Assembly (NCBI GenBank): GCA_914767885.1
Contig: CAJZBQ010000037.1
Coordinates: 186,001-250,000 of the forward strand
DNA length: 64,000 nt
Origin: Blepharisma stoltei
Lineage: Eukaryota > Ciliophora > Heterotrichea > Heterotrichida > Blepharismidae
Direction: 5' to 3'
Shown here: piece by piece, positions 18,900 through 28,445 of the stretch
Position numbering within the stretch: position 1 is the stretch's first letter
How the letters are laid out: each line of letters starts with the position of its first letter
Notes under the pieces: generated by a model
Told to the model about the DNA's origin: nothing
Database searches by the model: none
What the model saw: only the letters and a program-made list of their open reading frames with translations
Translations under genes and position numbers: made by a program

Positions 18900-21800
18900 A
18901 TGGATTCAAGAAAAGATATTCATGCATTATATTAATTAAGATTTTAAGGGTTAACGCCACACAAACACTGAAGGGCTAGTGCCAAAATGGTGATATTATG
19001 AATATTTCCGATCCAAAAGGTCAGACCATCCCAAATAAATACCTGCTGCCTGCGCTTCTTACTGGCGCGCGATGCTGTCGCACTTGCCTAGCTCAGCTCC
19101 TGCGCGTGCTCCGCCTAAGGGTCACACTCCTTGGATATGCTGAGAGGTAAAATTCTGAGCTTCTTAGTTGTGCTGTGGAGCAGTTCCTCTAGTTATCCCT
19201 AAAGTTAAACCTCTACTGCTGTGCAGAAGTTCCCAAGAGAAAATATAAATAAAATTCCAAGAGGGAGAGAACTAATTTTTCTCGAGCCGAATGCCATTTT
19301 ATTTATCCAAGAAAAAATATTCAATTTAAATTTCAAAACCTAAAAATTCAGCTTGTAAAAGAATGAATCAAGCAGGCCTATTTCCGAAAAGACAATAACA
19401 TAAATCTATCGTACATCTTAGAGAACCTTACTTCAGTTCATAACACTTTATTAGACCACAGTTATGTGCAAGATGAATACTTAAGTGAAGCCATCTTGCT
19501 AACTGAAGGTATTGGAGAAGTGACTCCTCGCTTTTTAGAGTCAGGAATCCACTTACTTTCCTCCTTTAGATAGCAAAACTATTGGAAAAATCCTTTTTTT
19601 TTTTTTCGTAAAAAACCCATCTTCCGTGAGTATATTTTTTGATGAAAAAATATTTTGATATATAATTGATAATTATTATAATAAAATCTCTAGGTAATTC
19701 TGTTAGAAATTTTAACGGCTTGCATTTTAAAACATAAATTTTGCAAATTAAATAATTTTTACTTCTCAATTTTTTACTAATTGGAATTTTTTTAAATTTT
19801 TGAAAAACAATTAACCTGACAAATTTTTTGTGTTGCAAATGGAGGGGAAGTTAGATGACGAAGAAGATCTGGATCTTGAAGAGCCACTTAGATCTTGTAT
19901 ACAAACCTTGAAAACCATACAGCATTTATACCATTATTAGTCAATAAGCCTTTATTAGCAAGGATCATCTTTACATTTTTAATTAAAAAATAATGACACA
20001 TAAGACATATAATTTTCTAATAAGGCTTATTATCGAAATCTTATGATAGTGAAGAATCAATAGTCACTTATTATAAAACCTATGCTGAAAAAATGAGGTC
20101 ACAAGAAATTGTTTACAGACGATCAGAAGTAGAAAATGAGATGCTAACTCCCCCCCCCCTCCGTGAGCGAACAAAACCATTAGAAAAATCGCCATTTTTT
20201 GACAAAAAACCCACCCTCCGTGAGTGAACAAAAATTTTTTTAATAGAAAAAATTTTAATGGAAAAAAAATTTTGATATATAAGTGATAATTAGTATAATG
20301 AAATCTAGAGCTAATTCTGTTTAATTTTAAACAAATTGCGTTTTAAAACATAAATTTTGCAAATTAAATTAATATTTGCTTCCCAATTTTTGCAAATTAG
20401 GATTTTTTTAAATTTCGAAAAAAATATTTTTTATAAAATTTATATATAAATTTTTTTTAAAAAAAAAAATTAACCCCCCTCCGTGAGCGAACAAAATTTT
20501 TTTGTTCGCTCACGGAGGGGGGGGGGGGAGTAAGAGAAGAGCGAGAAGAGCTGCAAAAAGAACTGGAAGAAAAAAATGATAAATCCTTAGACCCTATCCT
20601 TGATCGAACGATTCCATTGAAAATTCATAAAAATGGGAAATTTACCCCATCCTTGATTGAACGATTTTCATATTATATACAGTAAATCGATTAATTAGTT
20701 AATATTTATTATAATTTATAAAAATTAATAGTTTGCTTTGGCAAATTAAGAGTAATTTAAGTTTTTCTTAATAATCTGAGCGGAATAATTATCCAAGTAC
20801 TTTAACCATCAGCCTAGCCTAAAAAAGCTTGATAATCTAAAATGTTTAGAACTATTGCAAATTAAAAATAATTAATAAAGAATAGAAATATTTTACAGAG
20901 TGGAAATGGATAACTAAATTTTTAAATTAACACAATTTTTCATTTTAATAGTTTTAATATTCACTATCTTAACCTTCTTATTAAAAAATACACCAAACAA
21001 AAATAATATCCATTATTTTAATGATAATTTTTTCCAAAATTCTTTTAAATCCCATCATCATGATCGAACAAGGGGGTCGTTCGATCAAGGATGGGGGAGT
21101 TAGAATTCAAATTAAGAAACTTACCAAAGAGCTTGAACAAAGCGAAAAAGAAAACAAAATATTAAAAAATCAGCAGCTTAAGCTACAAGAAGACTCACAA
21201 AAAATAAAAGCTATGCATGAGGAGCTTAAAAAGAGTAATGAAGAGCTAATATCAGAATACAGACAAGCCCGATCGCAGCAAGAGCAGTTATTAAAAAGCC
21301 CTAACAGAAATGACGAGCTGAAAACAAGAATAATAAGTTTAGAAAATCAAAATGAGCAGCTTCATATCGAGCTTACAGAAATCGAAGCTTTAAGCAGAAA
21401 ACTCCAAGAAGAAAACGCTGAACTAGCACAAAAACTAGAACAAGAGCAGCGAAACGCCCATGGGCTCTCTAACTCTATGCTCGACCTTGAAGACGACGCA
21501 AAAGAAAAAGACACTGCTTTAGAAAAAGCACAAATTCTGGTGAAAAAATTGAACGATGAATGTGAAAAACTCGTAAAAGAGCTTTCAAAGGCTAGCAGCG
21601 AAATAGAAAACTTAAAAAAAGATAACCGCAGCCTAGAACGGTCAAGCACTGATGTTAAGAAAAAAATGCAAGATATTGATATTATGAGAAGAACTGAAGA
21701 AAGGCTAAGAGAAGAAAACACTGCATTGAAAAATAAACTAATTGACCTAAATGATTCAAAAAATGAAGAAATAAATAAGCTAAATGCTATAATCGAAGAA

Positions 21801-24800
21801 ATTTCAAGAGAAAAAACAAATATAGAAGGAGCTATGGAGGAATTAGAAGAAAAATTGACAGAAATTGAAAAACTAAGCCAAGAAAGAACTGATTTATTCT
21901 ATCAATCTTGTAATAAAGTCCAAGAACTGGAAGAAGTCATCAAACAGAAGTCTGAAGAAAATAAAAAAATTGTGGAAGATTTCCAAAATTCACAGGGAAA
22001 TAGAGAAAAAGAGGTAATACATTGGAAAAGACAAGCAGAAAATGTTATTAGGCAGCTGCATAGCTTACAAGAAGGAGAAGCCCCACATCATCAAAGGACA
22101 AAATCACAAAATAATAGATTCCCATTAGCAAATGCTCAAAATAACAGGCCACCAAAGAAAAAAGCACCTGTAAAACTGCTAAAAGGAAATTCTCCGAATA
22201 AAGAAAACATAAGAATTGACGAAGATGATGATTTTAAAGAAAATTTCCAAAGCGCGTCAACTTTAGAAGGAATTTCTCAACAATTAGAAGAAGCTTTATT
22301 AAGGGAAGCTAAGCTAAAAAAGACCATAAAAGAAATAGCAGAAAGAGAAGGGAAAAAATTAGCGGAATCATTGGAAATATTAAAAGAACAAACAGCTGCT
22401 TATAGATCAGAAGCTGAAAGATGGATTATGAGGAATGAAGAATTAGAACAACAATTATTAGAAATGATCAGCAAAAACGCAAATTTATTAGCAGTAATAA
22501 GAGACTTAAAGAAAATGATGCAGGTAAAAAACCAACAAACTGAAGATCAGAACCAAGCTTATAATAGTTTGAAAAATGAGATGCAGGGGACTATTGACTT
22601 TTTAATTTCTGAGCTAAATCAAAGGGATTCTTGCATTAAGAGTGATTTAATACCATATAGTGAAAAAGTGATCTCACATGAATTAAGCCATGCCCATGAA
22701 AAAATAAATGAGCTGAAAGATGAGCTGAGAGAAGAAAAAAGCCAAAATAGTATTATTATTTATGAACTTGAAAGAGAGAAGAAATGCAATTTCGATAATA
22801 TGAATGAAATTGAGAGTTTAAGAAGAGACTTAGTCAGAAATAAAAATGATTTATGGCATATCCAAAAGCTCTTACTCCCCTTCCTCCGTGATAGAACTGG
22901 TTTAATTTTTTTAAAATAAATATTAATAATCTTTTTTCAAAATTTAAAAAAATCGAATTCGTAATTAATTTAATTTGCTATATTTATGTTTTAAAATGCA
23001 AGTTGTTTAAATTCCAAAAGAATTAGCTCGAGATTTCATTTTACTAATTATCAATTATATATCAAATATTTTTTTAATAAAATAATTTTTTATATTATAA
23101 AAAATTTTTTGCTCACTCGATTTTTACCCAAAAAATAAGGATTTTTCTATGTCTATTGCTCACACACGGAGAGGGGAGTTAGGAACTATAGACAATCCAA
23201 ATGAAGAACCTTACGATAAAGATCTCCCTCAATTTTTGAAATCTTTTTCAAGTAAAAACATCGAATTAACTATAGCAGAACAAAGAGATCTAGAAAGCAT
23301 TACAGAAACTGCTCGAAAATCACTAGAGCGAATTAAAGACCTCCATTATTGTGAAATTAAATTACTTGAAATCCGAGAAGAATTAAACACATTTAAAGAG
23401 CAATCGGATTATGAAAAACAAAAACTTCTTGAAAATATTGATAGTCTTGAAAAAAAGCTAATTCCCCCCCGCACGAACAAAACAATTTTGATAATTATTA
23501 TAACGAAATCTCTAGCTAATTTGTTTAATTTTAAGCTAATTATATTTAAAACATAAATTTTACAAATTAAATAAATGTTTGCTATCCAATTTTGCTAATT
23601 GGGATTTTTTAAATAAAAATATTTTATATAAAAAATTTTTAAAAAATAGCTAACCCCTTCCGTGAGAAAAAGAATCCTTATGGGAAGATGAAAAAATCGA
23701 ATTAAACGATACAGCGCAAAATTTGAAAAATATTATCGCAAAAGAACAGAATGAAAAGTTTAGAATTAAAGGGCATTTAGAAGAGCAGCTTGTTCAGTAT
23801 AAAAGAGAAATCGCAGAAATCAATACTTACTCAAGAGCTGGGGTGCAAGAAAAAATACTATTAGAAGACGAATATGTGAGGGTTAGAAAAGAGCTCGACA
23901 ATTGCAATGAAATTATACAAAAGCAAGAAAACAACATAAAATATCTTGAAGAACTTCAAATAAAAAATGCAAAAGAAATAGAAGCTCTCAAACAAAAAAA
24001 TATCAGTATCTATGACGAGCTTAAATCCACAAAATCTAAAAATTTTGACTATAGAGTTGTGAATTTGCAAGAAATTATAGAAACACAAGAAACCACAATT
24101 TCTCAGCTTCAATCACAAATTAAAAATTTAAATATTGACAAATTGCAGCTAGAAAAAACATTAACAGCTTTTCGCAATCAAACTCCTGAAAAAGAAACAG
24201 ATAAATCAATAAACGAGCTAAAAGAACAGTTAAGCTATTTATCTAGAGAAAACATTGACCTGAAAAGCGAAATAAATCGAATTACTTATAAGCCTGATAC
24301 TACGAAAACTATGATAAATAGAAGGGAAGCTGATTCTAGATTTGAAGATTCAATAGGAAGCAGAGATGCTTATTCAGACCATTTAGAAAAAGCTTTATGT
24401 GAAAAAAACGAAATTATTGCAAATTTAGAAAATCAAATTACGGTTCTTAATAAAAGCTCAAAAGATGCAGGGCTGGCTTTAGAACTTGAAAAATCGGCTC
24501 CATATCAAATGGTATTATTTTTTGACGGTTACATTTCATCGAAATGCATTGTTCAAAAATTTTTTAAATAATGTGACATTTGACCAAAATTTAACTTCTT
24601 TTTCGGTCAATTGTCTCACTATTAAAAAGTTTCAACCAATTTTCGACCAAAAGTACTCTGGTGAAATGCGCACTATCAAAAATCACGATGGACTTCACCT
24701 GAAAAAATCAAGCAGAAAAAAGATGCAAATCAAAAAAATTTCGATAAAAGATTGAAAGAATTTGAGCTGATTTTGAGATATTTAGAAGAAAAAATAATGC

Positions 24801-25564
24801 AAATCATTATTAATGCTCCACAAACTGCAAGCTTAGAGAAAATGGGTCATTATTTAAATGAAATTACACAGAAAAATATCACACTTGATTTATGGCTAAA
24901 AGGTGTTGTGTATAAGCTTGAATCCTATGCACAAAATTCTTTGTTACAAAAAATGAGAGAAATAAACACATATACAGATATCTGCAAAATTTGTTTAGAA
25001 ATATCTTTATCAGCAGATGCTACAGAGCTTAGAGAAATCTTATCAGAGCTTAATTCAAAATCTCCAGATTTAGAAAAAAATTCTCAAAAACTTGTTTTGG
25101 TTCTTAGAAATCTGCCTTCTTCGAAAAAGTCATTTGCTCGGCAGCCTGATGCTTCCAATGATTTGATGATTTCAAGAAGCCAAGTCGATTCTTTAGCTAA
25201 ATCATCATTAAGACTGCAAGAATTAGAATCATCACTTGCCAAAAAAGCTGAAAATCTTAATCAAATTTCAGATAAAACTGTTGATTTGCTTCAAAACTTA
25301 GATTCATCTCATTATCGAGGTCCAAAGCTGGAAAGAGCACTAAATATTCTTCAAAAATGCTGCAAGTCATATTCAAATGAAATTAATTCGGATTCTCAAG
25401 ATTTACGAGTTATTTGTAAACTATTATCTGATTTTATGGCAAATTCTCCTGAAAATGAATTATCATTAACCCTTGGGAGCTACACCAAGCAGCCAAATGT
25501 TCCAAGAATATCATGGAATGAGTCTCCTATCTTTGCAAGACAATTGGACGAGCTTAAAGAATAA
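18900..25564 (+). CDS. Large coiled-coil protein split by eight insertions
   Basis: Removing eight insertions (2432 bp in total) yields one 1410-aa frame, start ATG at 18900 (MDSRKNIQFKF) and end TAA at 25564. TGA is Trp in QLVKE-W-IKQAYF. The first 150 residues are mixed (NLSYILENLTSVHNTLLDHS). From there almost everything is coiled coil (KELEQSEKENKILKNQQ, ELTEIEALSRKLQEENAEL), with one basic low-complexity break (NNRPPKKKAPVKLLKGN). The end is helical (SSLAKKAENLNQISDKTVDL). Length and heptads suggest a basal-body, cortical or filament scaffold, but no family is recognised. Every junction keeps both coiled-coil register and frame, which argues against several separate genes. Confidence 0.8.
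18923..19307 (-). mobile_element. Retroposon in codon 8 of the large coiled-coil gene
   Basis: A 385-bp block, GC-rich in the middle, between CAAGAAAAGATATTCA (18907) and CAAGAAAAAATATTCA (19308), a 16-bp duplication with one mismatch. In reverse orientation it starts ATAAATAAAATGGCATTCGG, the family signature, and ends with an AT-rich tail (CCTTAAAATCTTAATTAA). Removing one copy plus the insert gives MDSRKNIQFKFQN. Confidence 0.85.
19556..19850 (-). mobile_element. C/G-ended MITE, diverged copy I
   Basis: A 295-bp reverse-oriented, degenerate copy flanked by TTA at 19553 and 19851. The interior retains the family segment (TAATTGATAATTATTATAAT, TTTTAAAACATAAATTTTGC). Excision joins SGIHL-DDEEDLDLEE. 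Confidence 0.8.
19926..20026. other. Short IES with inverted repeats
   Basis: About 101 bp with inverted ends AATAAGCCTTTATTAG and CTAATAAGGCTTATT. The symmetrical inner TA pair would leave a TAG in frame. Using TTA at 19926 and 20027 gives IQHL-LSKSYDSEES in frame. The left boundary is therefore a few bp outside the visible inverted repeat. Confidence 0.65.
20148..20530 (-). mobile_element. C/G-ended MITE, copy B
   Basis: A full-length 383-bp copy in reverse orientation, flanked by TAA at 20145 and 20531. Very close in sequence to copies C and F, hence young. Excision gives VENEML-REEREELQKEL in frame. Confidence 0.95.
20595..21100. mobile_element. 506-bp inverted-repeat IES (GATCGAACG type)
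   Basis: TA-bounded. The left end TATCCTTGATCGAACGA is the inverse of the right end TCGTTCGATCAAGGATG. A related inner copy (CCATCCTTGATTGAACGA) lies 60 bp inside the left end. The TTA pair that matches the longer inverted repeat (20587/21100) would break frame; the TA pair at 20595 and 21101 gives SLDP-RIQIKKLTKEL in frame. The interior is AT-rich and non-coding. Confidence 0.75.
22875..23178 (+). mobile_element. C/G-ended MITE, diverged copy G
   Basis: A 304-bp copy flanked by TTA at 22872 and 23179. The ends CTCCCCTTCCTCCGTGA and CACACACGGAGAGGGGAG are diverged and the inner fold-back is lost. Excision joins HIQKLL-GTIDNPNEEPY. Confidence 0.88.
23459..23678 (-). mobile_element. Degenerate MITE-derived IES, copy H
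   Basis: The left end TAATTCCCCCCCGCACGAAC and the right inner arm AACCCCTTCCGTGAG identify it as a reverse MITE copy that lost its outer right arm. The TA pair at 23459 and 23679 (220 bp) gives DSLEKK-L-WEDEKIELND in frame; other TA pairs do not. Confidence 0.75.
24496..24699 (+). mobile_element. Second MITE-like family, copy 2
   Basis: A 204-bp element starting GGCTCCATATCAAATGG and ending CACGATGGACTTCACC, homologous in reverse to 6358-6569 (shared TGTCTCACTATT...CCAATTTTCG interior). It is flanked by TGAAAAATC and TGAAAAAATC. Keeping the right copy gives ALELEK-IKQKKDANQ in frame. Confidence 0.75.
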
Positions 25565-25590
25565 TAAGATTAACCGTTTTTATAATAATT

Positions 25591-28358
25591 ATGGGATGCT
25601 GCGAAGGCAGAGGAGGTACCAAATATTCAGATGATTCTAATAAGATGCAAGCTGTCCAAGAGGCTAAACCCATGAAAAAAGTCCCTGAAGAAGCCAAAAG
25701 AATAGAAATAAACTCAGATGCATCAGAACCTGAAAATAATCATGGAAATATCCCTGCAAAGCCTCTTGATGAAAAAGGGGAAAACAATACTGGCCAAAAT
25801 AACAAAGAAAAAATCAAAAGTAAAACAGAGTGAAAAATAGATAAAGAAAACAGCAAAGAGCCAAAGGTCAGTGACACCGAAAAGAACTTGGATAATGGAG
25901 AAGCTGCTAATAAAAAAGATATTGAGGAAGTGGAATTTGTAAAGAAGGCTGAAGAAAAAGAAATGGAAACAGAAAATATAAGCCAAAACGAAATAGTGGT
26001 AAATTTTGGCTTTGATTCTTCTAACATTATCCCAAGCGACTATAGTCCTCAATTGCTTCCAGAAAAAAATAGTGAACCTCTTACCGAAAAAGAACTAAAC
26101 TCCCCCCCCCCCCTCCGTGAGCGAACAAAAAAATTTTGTTCGCTCACGGAGGGGGGTTAATTTTTTTTTTTAAAAAAATTTATATATAAATTTTATAAAA
26201 AATATTTTTTTCGAAATTTAAAAAAATCCTAATTTGCAAAAATTGGGAAGCAAATATTAATTTAATTTGCAAAATTTATGTTTTAAAACGCAATTTGTTT
26301 AAAATTAAACAGAATTAGCTCTAGATTTCATTATACTAATTATCACTTATATATCAAAATTTTTTTCCATTAAAATTTTTTTCTATTAAAAAAATTTTTG
26401 TTCACTCACGGAGGGTGGGTTTTTGGTCAAAAAATGGCGATTTTTCTAATGGTTTTGTTCGCTCACGGAGGGGGGGGGGGGGAGTAAAAGAAATTTTGGA
26501 AAATATTAAAGGAGACCTCTATAAAGACCAAGAAAACAAAGAAAAAATTACCCCTGAATTAATTAAGCAGCTATTAGAATCACTAAAAAGCAATGATCCT
26601 GCAATTATTGAGCTTGCACTTCAGGACTTATTGGGATTATTTAAAATTCCAATACAATATAAAGATGCTGAAGCTTTATATGAAGATGATGCTTTATATG
26701 TTTTAAATATACCTGTTTGCCAAGAATAGCCCATTAAGGAGCATTTTTTGGTTCGCCATTCTTAAATTTGGCTAGCCAGGAAATATGGGATGCCATTGTC
26801 TGGCCAACCAAAAAATGCTTCTTAGTGGGCTATTCTTGGTAAATAAGTATAGCCTACTTCAAGACCCTGTCGAACTTTTAAGATACTTGGCTTCTAAACT
26901 TGTAAGAGCAATGCTGAAAGATAAGACAATTGAAATGGAAATGATTAAAAATTATCAAAAAGGCGCTATAATTAACTCTATTATACAAGCGAACCCAGGC
27001 TTCACGCAGCCAAAACACTTAAAAAGCAACCTTCACACTTTATATCATTTTTTATATGATGCAGACCATAATATTATTTTCAGTAACCAAGAATTGCTGT
27101 TTTTCAATAACTTGATTCATTTATTGACCCAAACTCAGCTGGTGATTTTTATTTAGAAATTCAATGAAATGTCTAAAAATAAAGATTGGGATCTGTATAG
27201 CAAAAAAATATTAAAATTATACTAGAAGTAGCTAATATCAAAAAAATTTTGTAGCAATAATACATAGCGCCTAAGGCTTCATTTTTAAAGGTATAATTGA
27301 AGATTTAAAAAATGATGCAAAGCTAGATCTAGTAGAAAGAAAAAGCTTGGGAAGTCCAAGGCTTTCTTCATATTCATCAGAAACTGAGTAAAGATTATTT
27401 AGTACTGTTTTTGCTACAAACATTTCGAAGTACACATTAGAAGAGCTTATTGCAGAGCTTAACACCCCAAGAAGAATTAAAGCTATTTTGCTAAATGATA
27501 CATGGGCAGAAGCTCCTACAACTGTTGGATCCCTTTCAGCTGCGAGGATGGCAGAATTATTTGCAGATAAAATTTTAGATAATCCTGAAGTAAAATAATT
27601 TGATTTAATTCATATAATTAACTTAAGAATCTAGCCCAATTTAATTGCTTTTAAGGTAAAATTTTTACAGTATTTATAGTTTATTGAAATAAAATCAGAA
27701 TAATTTCTCTAGTAATTCGAACAAATGCTGTTGGAAAATTAAGAGAAAACTTGAAAAGCAGACTAAGAGACAAAAGAGAATCAGCCCTTATCTGTCTCTC
27801 ACATATGATTCAGCCAGAGTACCCAGAAATATGTGATGAATTTATGTCTGATGAAGGTTTAGCACTAATATATTTCCAATTAATCTGAATGAAATAATTT
27901 ATTTCCTCTATATATATATCAAGCTAAATGCATTCATTCTATTAAAATAAGTATACACCTTTATGCAAGACAATAAAGAAGGTATGAGAGTGGCTTCAAT
28001 TGACGTACTCAGAGGCTACTATTTTAATCGCCCATCAGCAATCCAAAGAGTTGTAAAATCTGGTCTTGATTTTACTGGAGGAATGATAACTATTTTACTT
28101 GGCCTAAGCACTCCAAGTTACGTTAACGCCATGCTGATGAATATAAGAGACATGTTTGTTGATGAAGAAGGAGACATTGATGAGGAAGTCCTTGCTTTAT
28201 GGAAAAATGAAGGATTACTATATGCTCTTTCACAAATTGATATTGAAAGACTAAAGGCACATCCTGAGTTCCTTGAATATGAACAACAGATATATGATTA
28301 TATCAATACTATGAAAGAAGAGCTTGAGGCTGAAAATGAAGAATTATTTGAAGATTAA
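25591..28358 (+). CDS. MGCC-starting protein with helical repeats, split by five insertions and two introns
   Basis: After removal of one MITE, four short IESs and two 15-nt introns the frame is 657 aa. It starts MGCCEGRGGTKYSDDS, a likely N-myristoylation and palmitoylation site. A charged, disordered stretch of about 165 residues follows; TGA is Trp in KSKTE-W-KIDKENS. Then come repeated amphipathic helices resembling ARM/HEAT repeats (PAIIELALQDLLGLFKI, RDKRESALICLSHMIQ, GMRVASIDVLRGYYF, TILLGLSTPSYVNAML). The C-terminus is acidic. A membrane-anchored ARM-type adaptor (Vac8-like) is one idea, not a family assignment. The start is 26 bp after the previous stop, and a DHHC enzyme lies in the window. 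Confidence 0.75.
26100..26484 (+). mobile_element. C/G-ended MITE, copy C (best reference copy)
   Basis: A 385-bp intact copy flanked by TAAA at 26096 and 26485. The layout is: C-run plus CCTCCGTGAGCGAACAAAA, an immediate fold-back, an AT-rich core, a second TGTTCACTCACGGAGGGTGG arm near 26398, and the terminal TGTTCGCTCACGGAGG plus G-run. Excision joins EKEL-KEILENIKGD. Confidence 0.95.
26710..26839. other. TIR-bearing IES
   Basis: A 130-bp segment between TA at 26710 and TA at 26840. The inverted arms contain CCAAGAATAGCCCATTAAGG and, opposite, TTCTTAGTGGGCTATTCTTGG. Excision reads ALYVLNI-NKYSLLQDP. A second in-frame TA choice a few bp away (ALYVLN-KYSLL) cannot be excluded. Confidence 0.75.
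27142..27156 (+). other. 15-nt intron
   Basis: GTGATTTTTATTTAG. Removal joins LLTQTQL-KFNEMSKNKDW and avoids a TAG. Confidence 0.8.
27218..27293. other. Short IES, 76 bp
   Basis: TA-bounded with short inverted ends TTATAC and GTATAA; contains stops in all three frames. Excision reads SKKILKL-IEDLKNDAK. Confidence 0.65.
27388..27402 (+). other. 15-nt intron
   Basis: GTAAAGATTATTTAG. Removal joins YSSET-D-TVFATNISKYT in frame. Confidence 0.88.
27591..27700. other. Short IES, about 86-110 bp
   Basis: AT-rich DNA with stops separates ...ILDNPEV from ...ISLVIRTNAVGKL. TA pairs 27591/27701 (110 bp) and 27596/27682 (86 bp) both restore frame; no inverted repeat decides between them. Confidence 0.6.
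27895..27953. other. Short IES, 59 bp
   Basis: TA-bounded AT-rich segment. Excision reads LIWMK-YTFMQDNKEG, with the preceding Trp coded by TGA. Confidence 0.65.
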
Positions 28359-28445
28359 TTATTTAATAATGATGCTTTAAATATAAATTATTGATGCTAG
28401 CTTTTAGAATTGAAAAATACCACAAGATCACTTATATAGTTTAAT

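Noticed and set aside
26785-26853. A 14-nt intron GTAAATAAGTATAG after the IES at 26710
   Set aside because: It would restore frame with a different IES boundary, but 14 nt is outside the 15-16 nt class and a TA-bounded IES alone gives a continuous frame.
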